Both the position numbers and the translations under genes were made by a program. Below the pieces are notes generated by a model. It ran no database searches. It was not told where the DNA came from and was given only the letters and a program-made list of their open reading frames with translations. Shown in pieces: positions 1 through 8,940 of a DNA stretch of 64,000 bases. Origin of the DNA: an uncultured Saprospiraceae bacterium (lineage in GTDB: Bacteria > Bacteroidota > Bacteroidia > Chitinophagales > Saprospiraceae); NCBI GenBank assembly GCA_937981555.1, contig CALJOK010000076.1, positions 1-64,000 of the forward strand. Direction: 5' to 3'. How positions within the stretch are numbered: the stretch's first letter is position 1; every line of letters starts with the position of its first letter.

Positions 1-10
1 AAAAAAATAG

Positions 11-108
11 AATGCTCCTGTCGAGCAAATTCCAGTAAATTGTCTTAGATATATATAATCGTCAAATCCGCTAAAATTCGCTCAATCCGCGGCATCCGTG
101 TTCCATCT
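11..108. repeat. Palindromic dispersed repeat, copy 1
   Basis: The right arm (55-108) reads taatcgtcaaatccgct, then aatccgcggcatccg, then gttccatc. The weaker left arm (about 11-42) is its approximate reverse complement. A second, more complete copy lies at 59051-59172 with the same arms. The element ends two bases before the stop codon of the DUF2461 gene, so it forms that gene's 3' flank. The left arm may begin before the window. Confidence 0.65.
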
Positions 109-110
109 CA

Positions 111-779
111 TTACCGATAAATCGCCTCATAAAAAAAATCACCCATCGGCTTCGCTGCCAAATAATGCTCCATGATAATCTTATCCAACTTCGGATCTAG
201 AATTTTATCTGCATCAAATTGTGTCATCACATAAAATTGCTTATTCGCAATCAAGGGTTGAATTTCTACCTCTTCTTTAAATTCTTTAGGAATCCGTTTA
301 TTTTTTTCTCCCTGAATTTCGCCCCAGAATTTTTTGAATTTTTTGTTTTTTAAAATCTGCTCAAACTCCTTCGGTTGCGAAGCGATTCCTTCTCGAATGT
401 TTTGTAATTGATTTTTATCAGGTTGATAAACACCACTAAAAATACCGAATTTATCCGCACCCATCTCAAAATAAATTCCAGGTTTCGAATGGTCCTTGCG
501 ACCGCCTGCAGAAATTGCCGCAGAGACATTTGTTTTATAAGGTGTCTTATCTTTGGCAAAACGAATGTCTCGATTGATTCTAAAAATTGCATCCTTCGGC
601 AGAATCACCACCGTCGGATCCACCTCTTGCATTTTATCAATGATCAGTTGGACAAAATCCTTAAATGGATTTTTGACATGCGCTTCGTAATCTTTTTTAT
701 TTGCATGAAACCACTCGCGTTCATTATTTGTCGCAAGCCCTTGGAAGAATTTTAAAAAATCTTTAGTGAAATGAGCCAT
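111..779 (-). CDS. DUF2461 domain-containing protein
   Basis: The 222-residue protein matches the DUF2461 (TIGR02453) family along its whole length, which is the usual family size. Recognisable family signatures are the N-terminal FLKFFQGLATNNEREWF stretch (residues 9-25) and the conserved basic segment RINRDIRFAKDKTPYK near residues 67-82, followed by a glycine-rich GIYFEMG strand. No signal peptide or membrane segment is visible, so a cytoplasmic location is likely. The biochemical role of the family is not established. The gene stands alone, with its stop codon next to a palindromic repeat and a long AT-rich gap behind its start. Confidence 0.9.
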   Translation of the reverse strand: MAHFTKDFLKFFQGLATNNEREWFHANKKDYEAHVKNPFKDFVQLIIDKMQEVDPTVVILPKDAIFRINRDIRFAKDKTPYKTNVSAAISAGGRKDHSKPGIYFEMGADKFGIFSGVYQPDKNQLQNIREGIASQPKEFEQILKNKKFKKFWGEIQGEKNKRIPKEFKEEVEIQPLIANKQFYVMTQFDADKILDPKLDKIIMEHYLAAKPMGDFFYEAIYR

Positions 780-1274
780 TGTTTTTTTAGTTTTATTTAA
801 GTAGAAAATCGGTTGATCATAAATTCGATAAGAAGGAATTAGTTGGTCAACTGATCTGTAGAAACAAGATATCCCTTGTCTTTACTTTGAAAAATGCAAC
901 GCAATGTTATTTCCTTTCGTATCTATAAAGATAGCCATAAATCCAATTTCATCAGAGATTTTTGGTTACGGAATTTTTTTGCCAAAGTATACAAAGCACT
1001 ACATGCGCATTATCCACAGCTTTATTAGAGATAGGATCTCCGATTTTAAACGATAATATCTTGGATTATTTGGAGATAAAGAGTTGATTGGTAGAAAAAC
1101 TAAGGTAAAAGTGTGCTTTTCGTTAACTTTTGCGTCTAAATGATTGTTCTGACTTTGCAATTATCTCACAAGGATGAATTGGACTGACGGATAAAAAATT
1201 ATTTTTAAATTAAATAAAAAGCCTTATTTTTAGGCTCAATAAAAAAATATTATTCAATTAAAAACAAAATTATT
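780..1274. other. Intergenic region, divergent gene starts
   Basis: This 495-bp gap separates the divergent starts of the DUF2461 and Bax-inhibitor genes. It holds a candidate promoter at 1129-1157 and a small hairpin (agcct/aggct) near 1220-1236 in the Bax-inhibitor leader. No open frame with a convincing start and no repeat shared with the rest of the window was seen. Confidence 0.5.
1129..1157 (+). promoter_or_regulatory. Candidate Bacteroidota promoter
   Basis: TTTG (1129-1132) is followed after 17 bases by TGACTTTG (1150-1157), one base from the TAnnTTTG -7 consensus of Bacteroidota sigma-A promoters. It would start an mRNA with a leader of roughly 110 nt for the Bax-inhibitor gene. Confidence 0.35.
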
Positions 1275-2054
1275 ATGGCTAGAAGAGGAATGTTCGAAAA
1301 ATCTAATAATCCAATGTTTGGAAAGGATACTTTCCAAAATACAAACTCAAATGGAAGTCAAACATTAGATGGTCATATTTCAGGATATGATACAGTTGCC
1401 AGACCGATGACTGTGAATGGAGCAGTTAATAAAACTTTTATATTAGGTGGTGTAATGTTAGCATCAGCGGTGGTGGCATATATGTTTGCTAATCCAATTT
1501 TTATGTGGGGTGGATTTATTGGTATTATCGCACTTAGTTTTATTGCTAATCGTGATAAAGAAAGGTCTCACATTTGGGCACCATTATTTTCAGTTGCTGC
1601 AGGATTTTCAGCAGGTACAGCTTCATTTGTTTATGGAGCAGTTGCAGGTGGAGTAATTACGCAAGCAATTATTATTACGATGTCTATTTTCTTTGTGATG
1701 TTGACTTTATATAAAACTGGAACAATTAAAGTAACCGAGAAATTCAGAAGCATCGTAACTGTTGCTGTTGGAGCAATTATGGTGGTTTATTTAGTTGAAT
1801 TTGCACTAGGTATGTTTGGAGTAAATATTCCATTTCTTCACGAATCATCTCCAATTGGAATTGGGATTAGTTTAGTGATTATTGGAGTAGCATCATTAAA
1901 TCTTTTATTAGATTTTGATAATTTCCACAAAGGGGAAGCGATGCGAGCACCTGAATACATGGAATGGTATTTCGGAATGGGATTAGTATTCACACTAGTA
2001 TGGTTGTACATTGAAATTATTCGTTTAGTAGCAATTTTTGCTGGTGGCGATTAA
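1275..2054 (+). CDS. Bax inhibitor-1/YccA family membrane protein
   Basis: The 259-residue protein has a hydrophilic Asn/Gly-rich N-terminus of about 50 residues and then seven closely spaced hydrophobic segments, the layout of the Bax inhibitor-1/YccA family. The last helices (LVIIGVASLNLLLDFDNF and YMEWYFGMGLVFTLVWLYIEIIRL) carry the acidic residues that form the pH-sensing centre of structurally characterised relatives. Members are inner-membrane proteins, some acting as calcium leak channels, and in E. coli YccA modulates the FtsH protease; the role here is inferred only from family. The gene appears monocistronic, ending in a strong hairpin terminator. Confidence 0.92.
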   Translation: MARRGMFEKSNNPMFGKDTFQNTNSNGSQTLDGHISGYDTVARPMTVNGAVNKTFILGGVMLASAVVAYMFANPIFMWGGFIGIIALSFIANRDKERSHIWAPLFSVAAGFSAGTASFVYGAVAGGVITQAIIITMSIFFVMLTLYKTGTIKVTEKFRSIVTVAVGAIMVVYLVEFALGMFGVNIPFLHESSPIGIGISLVIIGVASLNLLLDFDNFHKGEAMRAPEYMEWYFGMGLVFTLVWLYIEIIRLVAIFAGGD

Positions 2055-2074
2055 TTTTATTTTAAGATAAAAAA

Positions 2075-2110
2075 GAAGGGTACGGCGATTTCGTCGTACC
2101 CTTTTCTTAT
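2075..2110 (+). terminator. Rho-independent terminator
   Basis: An 11-bp stem gggtacggcga/tcgtcgtaccc (one G-U-type mismatch, loop ttt) is followed by cttttctt, twenty bases after the Bax-inhibitor stop codon. Confidence 0.8.
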
Positions 2111-2121
2111 TTTACAATAAT

Positions 2122-2192
2122 AGTACAGGCGAATTCATTCGCTTAAGTTTAGTGAAGTTTTATTTTTATAGGCGAATGAATTCGCCTATACT
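2122..2192. repeat. GGCGAATTCATTCGCC palindromic repeat, copy 1
   Basis: Two 21-base arms, agtacaggcgaattcat(tcgc) at 2122-2142 and its reverse complement at 2172-2192 with one mismatch, flank a 29-base AT-rich loop. Each arm is itself nearly palindromic around GAATTC. The same structure recurs at 38044-38101. It sits between the Bax-inhibitor terminator and the start of the PqqB-like gene. Confidence 0.75.
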
Positions 2193-2212
2193 TTATACAA
2201 AAGATAGGTTTT

Positions 2213-3151
2213 ATGAAAAAAATATCGACCATTCTAATTTTTGTAATTGCCCTCTTCAGTTGCGCTGAAGAAGCACCAAGAGCTGAGATAAAACAGATTT
2301 CATCTGAAACATATCTTCAAATTTTAGGCACGGCGCAAGACGCAGGTTTTCCCCAAATCAACTGCCAAAAAGATTGTTGTAAAGATCTATGGAATGATAA
2401 AAGTTTGCGAAAGATGGTTTCTTCTATCGGAGTCGTTGATCAAAAATCAAATCAATGTTTCCTTTTTGATGCCACACCTGATATCAAAGATCAACTGAAC
2501 ATTTTGCAAAAAAATCAATATGACTTAGCGGGCGTATTTTTGACACATGCGCACATGGGACATTATACAGGTTTGATGCATTTGGGAAGAGAGGCAATGG
2601 GAGCTGAAAAAGTACCCGTTTTTGCGATGCCGAAAATGCAAGCGATGTTGGAAGAAAATGCGCCTTGGAGTCAATTAGTTAAGTTAGAAAATATAAAAAT
2701 CCAGCCTCTCCGAAATGATTCGATGACCATTTTGGAAAACATAAAGGTTACTCCATTTCAAGTTCCACATCGAGATGAATTTTCAGAAACAGTTGGTTTT
2801 AAGATTTTTGGGAAAAATAAAACGGCACTTTTTATTCCTGATATTGACAAATGGGGAAAATGGAAACAGAGTATTTTAGAAGAAATCAAATCGGTAGATT
2901 ATGCTTTTTTGGATGGTACTTTTTATCAAAATGGAGAAATCCCTGGGCGAGATATGAGTTTGATTCCACATCCATTTATGGAGGAAAGTATGGAGTTATT
3001 TGACTCACTCTCAAAGGAAGAAAAATCAAAAGTATACTTTATTCATTTTAATCATACAAACCCTGTTTTGCAAAAAGAGAGTGAGGCAAGAAATGAGGTG
3101 GAAAAACGTGGATTTCACGTAGCTAGAGAAGGACAGATTTTTGAGTTATAA
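2213..3151 (+). CDS. PqqB-like MBL-fold metallohydrolase, lipoprotein
   Basis: The N-terminus has a lipoprotein signal ending LFSC, with Cys17 as the lipidated residue, so the enzyme is probably anchored to the outer or inner membrane facing the periplasm. The mature part is a metallo-beta-lactamase fold: the metal motif THAHMGHYTG (HxHxxH type), a later VPHRDE histidine, FIPDIDKW aspartates and a C-terminal IHFNHTNP histidine. The start LQILGTAQDAGFPQINC resembles PqqB of pyrroloquinoline quinone synthesis, but no other pqq gene is near, so a role in PQQ synthesis is not supported here. The family is best described as PqqB-like hydrolase of unknown substrate. Confidence 0.85.
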   Translation: MKKISTILIFVIALFSCAEEAPRAEIKQISSETYLQILGTAQDAGFPQINCQKDCCKDLWNDKSLRKMVSSIGVVDQKSNQCFLFDATPDIKDQLNILQKNQYDLAGVFLTHAHMGHYTGLMHLGREAMGAEKVPVFAMPKMQAMLEENAPWSQLVKLENIKIQPLRNDSMTILENIKVTPFQVPHRDEFSETVGFKIFGKNKTALFIPDIDKWGKWKQSILEEIKSVDYAFLDGTFYQNGEIPGRDMSLIPHPFMEESMELFDSLSKEEKSKVYFIHFNHTNPVLQKESEARNEVEKRGFHVAREGQIFEL

Positions 3152-3182
3152 AAAAATAGGCTACTAACTAGAGTTAGTAGCC
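3152..3182 (-). terminator. Hairpin terminator, probably for leftward transcripts
   Basis: The perfect 10-bp stem ggctactaac/gttagtagcc (3159-3182, loop taga) directly follows the PqqB-like stop codon. The run of A residues is on its left side, so the U-tract exists in the leftward transcript coming from the hybrid sensor gene. It may work weakly in both directions. Confidence 0.6.
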
Positions 3183-3522
3183 AACATTAACTTACATTAA
3201 AAGATAGAGTTTTGAAACTCTATTCTAAATTGAAACCCCAAAAAATCTTTTGCTCTTTTTTCTAATTTTGCGTGTGTTGAGCTTCTTGGAATAGTGTAAT
3301 AAATAGTGTTTTGGAATAGCCCTTCAAAAAATAACTAAATTAAAAATTCATAGTGTGAGAGTTTCTCTTATTTGAGTCAAAATTAGGATGATTCTGATTG
3401 AAAAAAATGTCATTTTTCATGTAAAAAAAAGACATTCTTATTTTTTATTGAAGGTTATAACCTTTATGCAACAGGTTATCAATTTTTAGGAAAAAATATA
3501 AGGAAGGAAGAATTTTAATTTT
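3183..3522. other. AT-rich gap downstream of the hybrid sensor
   Basis: No gene is seen. A segment at about 3302-3357 (aaatagtgttttggaatagccc, then attcatagtg 23 bases later) resembles 7756-7827 on the other side of the hybrid sensor gene. A short hairpin agagttttgaaactct lies near 3206. The function of the shared segment is unknown. Confidence 0.35.
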
Positions 3523-6500
3523 TTAATAATCGGAAGGTAATTTTCCAAAACGATTTTTATATATTTTGGAAAAGTATTCAGGAGTGGAGAAGCCAACCGA
3601 ATAGGAAACTTCGGCGATAGTGGTATAAACTTTATTTTCCAAGAGTTGTCTTGCCTTTTGTAATTTGATTTCTTTCAAATAATTTCCAGGTGTAAGTCCT
3701 GTCATCTTTTTCAATCTTCTATTAAATTGTCTCTCACCTATCGCCATTTCAAATGCAAGTTGGGCAACATTAAAATTAGGTTTGGTTACATTTTCGAAAG
3801 CGATTTCTTCTAGTTGTTTTAACCATTTTAAGTCAGCAGATTCGAGTAGCGGAAGTTCTTTTTCTGTTTCATCCTCATCAATTTTGGCAGGAGTATTTTT
3901 TCGTTGTTCGATATTTTGCAATAAGGTATTTACCCGAGCGATTAATTCATCTGCTTCAAAAGGTTTAATTAAATAATCATCTACTCCGATGGTAATGGCT
4001 CTTAATTTGTCGGTAGTATTGGATAAGGCAGTCAGCATAATAACTGGAATAAGTTGCCATTTTTTAGAAGCTTTTAATTTTTCCAATAAAGTAAATCCAT
4101 CCATCTCAGGCATCATCACATCAGAAACAATTAGATGAATATCAACGTCATTCTTCTCTAGAATTTTCAAAGCATCTTTTCCATTGGCAGCCAAGAATGT
4201 ATTGGCACTCGAGTGCAATAGATCTTGAATAAAAGCCCTCATTTGAATATTATCTTCGACGATGAGAATATTCTTTTTGGAGTTATTCTGATTAGATGAA
4301 GGTAAAGGTTCTTCAACGATGATAGGTTGTAGAGGAACAAAAGTATCAATTGGAGCTGTGGAGATTTTTTTAGGGAATTCTAAAGTAAAAGTTGTTCCAG
4401 ATCCATAAGTGGACTGAACGAAAAGTTGTCCTTCGACTAACGTAGTTAATTCTTTGGACAAGGCTAATCCGATGCCTAGTCCTCCATGTAGATTTGCGTC
4501 GGTTTGTTTGGTTTGAAAAAAACGTTTGAAAATGTGTGGCAAATCATCGGGGTGAATTCCCTGTCCAGTATCAATTACTTTTAAAATAATTTTATTTTGT
4601 TCTTCAGCAACTTCTAGCGTAATGCTATCACCACTTTGAGTAAATTTAAATGCATTAGAAAGTAAATTCGTGACAACTTTTTTTAATTTTTTATCATCAA
4701 CGATCAATTGAGCATCAATTGGTAATTGATAAAATAATTGGAAATCAATTCCACGATGTTGTGCTTCCAAATCAAAACCAGTTGCCCACTTTCTGACTTC
4801 AGCTAAGAAGTGGACGGACTTTTTATTGACCTCTAATTTATTGGCATCGTACCGGCTAAGATCTAAAATTTCTTCGACCAAATTTTTTAATTGTTCTCCA
4901 TTTTGAGCGATGGCAGTTAGTGTCCTCATGGTCTGATCATTCAGGTTTTCTGTTTTCATGAGTTGCTTTAAAGGACTGATAATTAAAGTAAGCGGAGTTC
5001 GTAATTCATGCGTAACGTTGGCAAAGAAACGAGTTTTGACTTCATCTAATTTTTTTAATTCTTCTGCTTGTTTCTTGATTTCTTTGGTACGACGAACGAC
5101 TTCTTTTTCTAGCTTTTCTTTTTCCCTCGAAAGATTAGCCGTTCGTCTTCGAATGATAAATGAAATAAAACCAATCAAGCTGAGAATAGATAAAATTTTA
5201 AACCACCATTTGGAATAAAAAGGTTGAAGAATTTTTAAAGGAATTTTTAAATGTTGGTTAGACCATTCACCGTTAGAATTTCTGCCTTTGATGACAATGG
5301 TATATTGGCCATGAGGTAGATTGTTGAGTCTCAAACTATTGTCATCTAATGAAATCCAATTACTGTTGTAGCCATCAATTTTATATTCAAATTGGTTATC
5401 TTCTGGATTCTGAAAATCAAGCAAGGCAAATGAAAGCAGGAAAGATTTGTCATCTGGCTGGAGAATGATTTTTTTATTTTGATTAAAATCATTCCATCGG
5501 GAAACCATGGTTTTATTTTTTTCATCAAAAACTTCAAAACTAATCAAATGCGATGGAGCATTTTTTTGAAGGGTTGAGGTGAAATTTTTTGGATGAAAGA
5601 TGGTGATGCCATCTAGTCCACTCAAATATAATGTTCCCTCTTCATCTTGATAATGAGAGTAATAATTAAACTCGTCGTTAGGTAGTCCATCTTTGGTGGT
5701 GTAAGTGACAAGATCATGCGTTTCTTTGTTGAACTGCATTAAGCCAAAATTACTTGGCAACCATAAGTATCCGTGGTCATCTTCATAAACGGTATAAATC
5801 AAATTGTCGATTAAACCGTCTTTTTCTGTAAAAACTTCCGTTTTACCAGTTTCTTTATCCCAATGAATTAATCCATCTAATTTAGTTCCAAGCCAAAAGC
5901 TTTTGTCCTTTTTATCTTGATGAATGAAAATAATATTATCATAGGGGAGTGTATTATTTTTTGTGCAAAAATGTTGGACAATCCCTTTTTGAGGATCAAG
6001 TTGAAAAATTCCTTTTGGTGTAGGAATGAGTATAAATTCATCGTTTTCAAAAAATTGCATCATCTTGGTAGAATCAAATTCACTAAAGTTGTTACTTTTT
6101 TCGAAGTTTAAAAAACTATCGGAGAGAGAATCATACTTTAATAAACCAGATTCTGTTCCTACCCACAACTGGTTGGTTTTTTGATCTCTATTAGCGAAGA
6201 TGCAACTGTATTTGCGGATTTGATTTTGATAAGGAGAATATTCCTTTTGTATTTCAAAATTCGATGTATTTATTTTTTGAATTTTACCAAGAAGGTTAGT
6301 TGCCCAAAGCGTATTATTCTTTTCCAAAAAAAGACCTCGCCCGGTATTCCATTTTAGACCTGTTTTAGTTTGAATATTTCCATTGGTTAAATTTATTTTA
6401 TGAAGGCCTTGATCAGAGGTAACCCAAGCGTTCCTATTTTTATCTGTAACTATTTCTCGAGTATTATTGCCTTGTAAAAAATTGTTGAAACGTTTTTTGA

Positions 6501-7479
6501 TTAATTTAATATGATAGACTCCATCATGAGCCATGAGCCAAATAGAATTTTCATTTTCTACAAAAAAAGAACTAGGAGAAACAATCGTATTTGGATCTCC
6601 AAACGGCTCAATATTTATCGTAGTATTTTTTTCTAAATTAATCAACTCTAATTGATATGAAGTTTCACCTTTGTTGTTGAGTATGTAATTAAAATGGAAG
6701 TTAGAATTGAGATCAATTAACTTTAGTTGATCTCCTCGATTAAATAATTCTTCAAGTTGGGGAGTTAATTCGTATTGTGAAAATAGAAATGCATTATTGT
6801 GAAGATTAAATAAAGGATAATAAGGATATTCAAGAAGTAAATAGGGGATTGTATCTCTTGTTACTAGATCAAGATCAGGTGATAATTTTAAGAGTTCTTT
6901 TTGAAAACTGATATGATAATAATTATCGGTTGTCTTTAAAATATTGAAAGTGTGTATTGCTGAAGGAGTATTAGGTATTTGAAATATTCGGATAAATGAA
7001 TGATTGGCATATTCATATATTTGTCCATCATTATTTAATATATGTATGATGTTTCTTTCTTGAAAAATTAATTTTTGAATATTTTTAGCAAGAAAAGGAG
7101 CATTGTTCTCAAAGAAATGTTCAAAGCCTACCAATGAGTCTCGTCCAAAGGGTAATATTGAAATATCACTAGGTATGTTTTCTGTTCCAAATTGGAAAAA
7201 CCAAATATTACCATCAGCATCTTCCCCTAACTGATTCATCGCAAATGGTTCATCTCGGTTCAACCTTCTTTTATAAGATTTGAATTGATAACCATCAAAA
7301 CGATAAGCACCTGAATTTGAAGTAAACCAAAGAAAGCCTTGACTATCCTTAAATCCATATCTAATATTACGAGTATTTAAGCCATCTTTTTTATCATAAT
7401 GACGCACACTCGTCAAGTAGTCTTGGGAGTAGGAAAATAAAGGGCACAATAAAATAATGAATAGTAGTAAATACCTCAC
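3523..7479 (-). CDS. Hybrid two-component system sensor/AraC regulator (HTCS)
   Basis: This 1318-residue protein carries a complete phosphorelay in one chain. A signal peptide (1-18) leads into about 700 periplasmic residues of two-bladed-propeller repeats (GLWVGTESGLLKYD-, YLWLPSNFGLMQFN-type) and a Y_Y_Y domain (about 690-755). One transmembrane helix (about 765-785) is followed by a coiled coil, HisKA with NVTHELRTPL (His824), a HATPase domain (about 930-1045, with DTGQGI and GGLGIGLALSK), a receiver with VSDVMMPEMDG (Asp1120) and a C-terminal AraC helix-turn-helix (about 1230-1318). In Bacteroidota such proteins sense breakdown products of glycans and switch on adjacent utilisation loci. 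No susC/susD pair lies nearby, so the ligand and targets are unknown. Confidence 0.95.
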   Translation of the reverse strand: MRYLLLFIILLCPLFSYSQDYLTSVRHYDKKDGLNTRNIRYGFKDSQGFLWFTSNSGAYRFDGYQFKSYKRRLNRDEPFAMNQLGEDADGNIWFFQFGTENIPSDISILPFGRDSLVGFEHFFENNAPFLAKNIQKLIFQERNIIHILNNDGQIYEYANHSFIRIFQIPNTPSAIHTFNILKTTDNYYHISFQKELLKLSPDLDLVTRDTIPYLLLEYPYYPLFNLHNNAFLFSQYELTPQLEELFNRGDQLKLIDLNSNFHFNYILNNKGETSYQLELINLEKNTTINIEPFGDPNTIVSPSSFFVENENSIWLMAHDGVYHIKLIKKRFNNFLQGNNTREIVTDKNRNAWVTSDQGLHKINLTNGNIQTKTGLKWNTGRGLFLEKNNTLWATNLLGKIQKINTSNFEIQKEYSPYQNQIRKYSCIFANRDQKTNQLWVGTESGLLKYDSLSDSFLNFEKSNNFSEFDSTKMMQFFENDEFILIPTPKGIFQLDPQKGIVQHFCTKNNTLPYDNIIFIHQDKKDKSFWLGTKLDGLIHWDKETGKTEVFTEKDGLIDNLIYTVYEDDHGYLWLPSNFGLMQFNKETHDLVTYTTKDGLPNDEFNYYSHYQDEEGTLYLSGLDGITIFHPKNFTSTLQKNAPSHLISFEVFDEKNKTMVSRWNDFNQNKKIILQPDDKSFLLSFALLDFQNPEDNQFEYKIDGYNSNWISLDDNSLRLNNLPHGQYTIVIKGRNSNGEWSNQHLKIPLKILQPFYSKWWFKILSILSLIGFISFIIRRRTANLSREKEKLEKEVVRRTKEIKKQAEELKKLDEVKTRFFANVTHELRTPLTLIISPLKQLMKTENLNDQTMRTLTAIAQNGEQLKNLVEEILDLSRYDANKLEVNKKSVHFLAEVRKWATGFDLEAQHRGIDFQLFYQLPIDAQLIVDDKKLKKVVTNLLSNAFKFTQSGDSITLEVAEEQNKIILKVIDTGQGIHPDDLPHIFKRFFQTKQTDANLHGGLGIGLALSKELTTLVEGQLFVQSTYGSGTTFTLEFPKKISTAPIDTFVPLQPIIVEEPLPSSNQNNSKKNILIVEDNIQMRAFIQDLLHSSANTFLAANGKDALKILEKNDVDIHLIVSDVMMPEMDGFTLLEKLKASKKWQLIPVIMLTALSNTTDKLRAITIGVDDYLIKPFEADELIARVNTLLQNIEQRKNTPAKIDEDETEKELPLLESADLKWLKQLEEIAFENVTKPNFNVAQLAFEMAIGERQFNRRLKKMTGLTPGNYLKEIKLQKARQLLENKVYTTIAEVSYSVGFSTPEYFSKIYKNRFGKLPSDY

Positions 7480-7882
7480 GAGAGTATAGTTAGAATATTT
7501 CTAATTTATGAATTTGTTGGGGAAACAATTAGGTAATATATAATATAATTAACTCATCGGAATTGGAAATGTAAGTCTTCAAAATTAAGACTTTTTAAAA
7601 TCAATCTAGTAATAGATTGCGTTTTAATTTTTTAAACATATTTTTCTTTGTTTAATAAAAAAAAGAACTGTAAAAATTACAGTTCTTCGTTTTTTATCTC
7701 TACATTTTTTTGAAAAGAATTAATATTTTTAAGCGTGTATAGAGAATGAAAATAGTGGTTTTAGAATAGCCCAACTAACTAATAAAATAAAATAAGGCTA
7801 TATTCATAGTGCAGGAGCACATGGTGAAGATATCTAAAAAAGTTAAAATAATAGTTTTATCTTTTATTAAAAAAATACAGTT
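7480..7882. other. Divergent intergenic region with two hairpins
   Basis: The 403-bp gap between the divergent hybrid sensor and the small membrane protein holds two stem-loops: aagtctt/aagactt followed by five T (about 7574-7600), and a perfect 10-bp stem agaactgtaa/ttacagttct (7664-7686) followed by a T-rich stretch. Terminator-like hairpins between two divergent starts are unexpected and could mark a short non-coding transcript. A segment at 7756-7827 resembles 3302-3357. Confidence 0.4.
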
Positions 7883-8125
7883 ATGATTCGATTACTCATT
7901 TTTGCGATTCCGTTATTTTTTATTTACTTATTTATCAATGAATACTTAAAGCAAAAAAAGGCAGCGGAAGAAAATTGGAACAACCAATGGGAAGAAAAAA
8001 AGAAAAATTTTCAAAAGGAAAAAGAAATTGTAGCAAAGGAAAAAGAGATTCTTAAATTAAAGCAAAAACTAAAAGAAGGAGAGCAATTGAAAAAACCTAA
8101 TTCTTCTGACTTTAGTAATAACTAG
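7883..8125 (+). CDS. Small single-pass membrane protein with coiled coil
   Basis: The 80-residue product starts with one hydrophobic helix (LLIFAIPLFFIYLFI, residues 4-18) and continues as a very charged Lys/Glu-rich helix (residues 25-72) that should form a cytoplasmic coiled coil. I recognise no family. The ATG at 7883 is preceded by an A-rich leader, as is common in this window. It is followed 120 bp later by another membrane protein in the same direction, so the two could share a transcript. Confidence 0.6.
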   Translation: MIRLLIFAIPLFFIYLFINEYLKQKKAAEENWNNQWEEKKKNFQKEKEIVAKEKEILKLKQKLKEGEQLKKPNSSDFSNN

Positions 8126-8244
8126 CTTATGCTTACCTTTTATGAATGAATAAGGTTAATAACTTGTTAACTGGAAAGAATGAGTTTCTTTTTGGGAAAT
8201 AATCGTTTAATTTTCGACTTCGTTATTTAAAAGTCCCAAATATT

Positions 8245-8910
8245 ATGTTTAAAAACCTTTCAAATATTATCTGGTTATTTCTTGGTTTAGGAATCTTCAT
8301 GTTGATGAGTGATTCTTTGAGAACTAACATTGTTTTTGCTGATTATTATATTACTTCCCTCAAGGTTTATTTATTTACCATTGGTGCATATTTGGTATTG
8401 AAGCGAGTACTTTTTTATCGATTGAGAGGAAATATTAATATTGTCAGTTTGGGAAAGAAGAGTGATTACCAAAATAATTTATTGATTCAAGGTATTGTGT
8501 TAGCATTGTTAGGTTTAGTTTTTGTGCAAGCTTATGGGAATTTGAAAAGTGTGGATACATTAGTGATTACTTTGTTAGGATTATATTATTGGGCACAAAT
8601 TGTATTGAATTCTAATCCGACAATTTACTTGGATGATGATTCTTTTTCTTACGATGATTATTTTATTGATAAATGGAATTGGGCAGATTTAAGTAGAATT
8701 GATTTGAAAAATGAAAAGCTTAAATTAGTTGGTTTGAAAAAAGATTTTGAATTAGATTTCGATTTGGTGGACGAAGTAGATTATCATAAACTAACGCAAG
8801 AGATGGAACGAGATGTATTAGATGGCGAATTTGGAAAAGATAAAAGCTCAAAATCGTTGGTGGAAATTATTGAAAGCTATGCTAAGAATTTTAATGTTCC
8901 TATGGCCTAA
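8245..8910 (+). CDS. Uncharacterised membrane protein
   Basis: The 221-residue protein has about four hydrophobic segments in residues 1-130 (IIWLFLGLGIFML, VYLFTIGAYLVL, LLIQGIVLALLGLVFV, TLVITLLGLYYWAQIVL). A soluble C-terminal part rich in acidic residues follows, whose IYLDDDSFSYDDYFIDKWNWADLSRIDL stretch (shown in two overlapping pieces: IYLDDDSFSYDDYF and KWNWADLSRIDL) resembles membrane-associated PH-like strands. No named family is assigned. It lies between a small membrane protein upstream and a convergent oxidase gene downstream. Confidence 0.6.
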   Translation: MFKNLSNIIWLFLGLGIFMLMSDSLRTNIVFADYYITSLKVYLFTIGAYLVLKRVLFYRLRGNINIVSLGKKSDYQNNLLIQGIVLALLGLVFVQAYGNLKSVDTLVITLLGLYYWAQIVLNSNPTIYLDDDSFSYDDYFIDKWNWADLSRIDLKNEKLKLVGLKKDFELDFDLVDEVDYHKLTQEMERDVLDGEFGKDKSSKSLVEIIESYAKNFNVPMA

Positions 8911-8940
8911 CCGTATAAGTATTTTGAAAATTCGTTCTAT

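Noticed and set aside
2213-3151. pqqB of PQQ biosynthesis
   Set aside because: The fold resembles PqqB but there are no other pqq genes and the protein has a lipoprotein signal, so the specific role is not supported.
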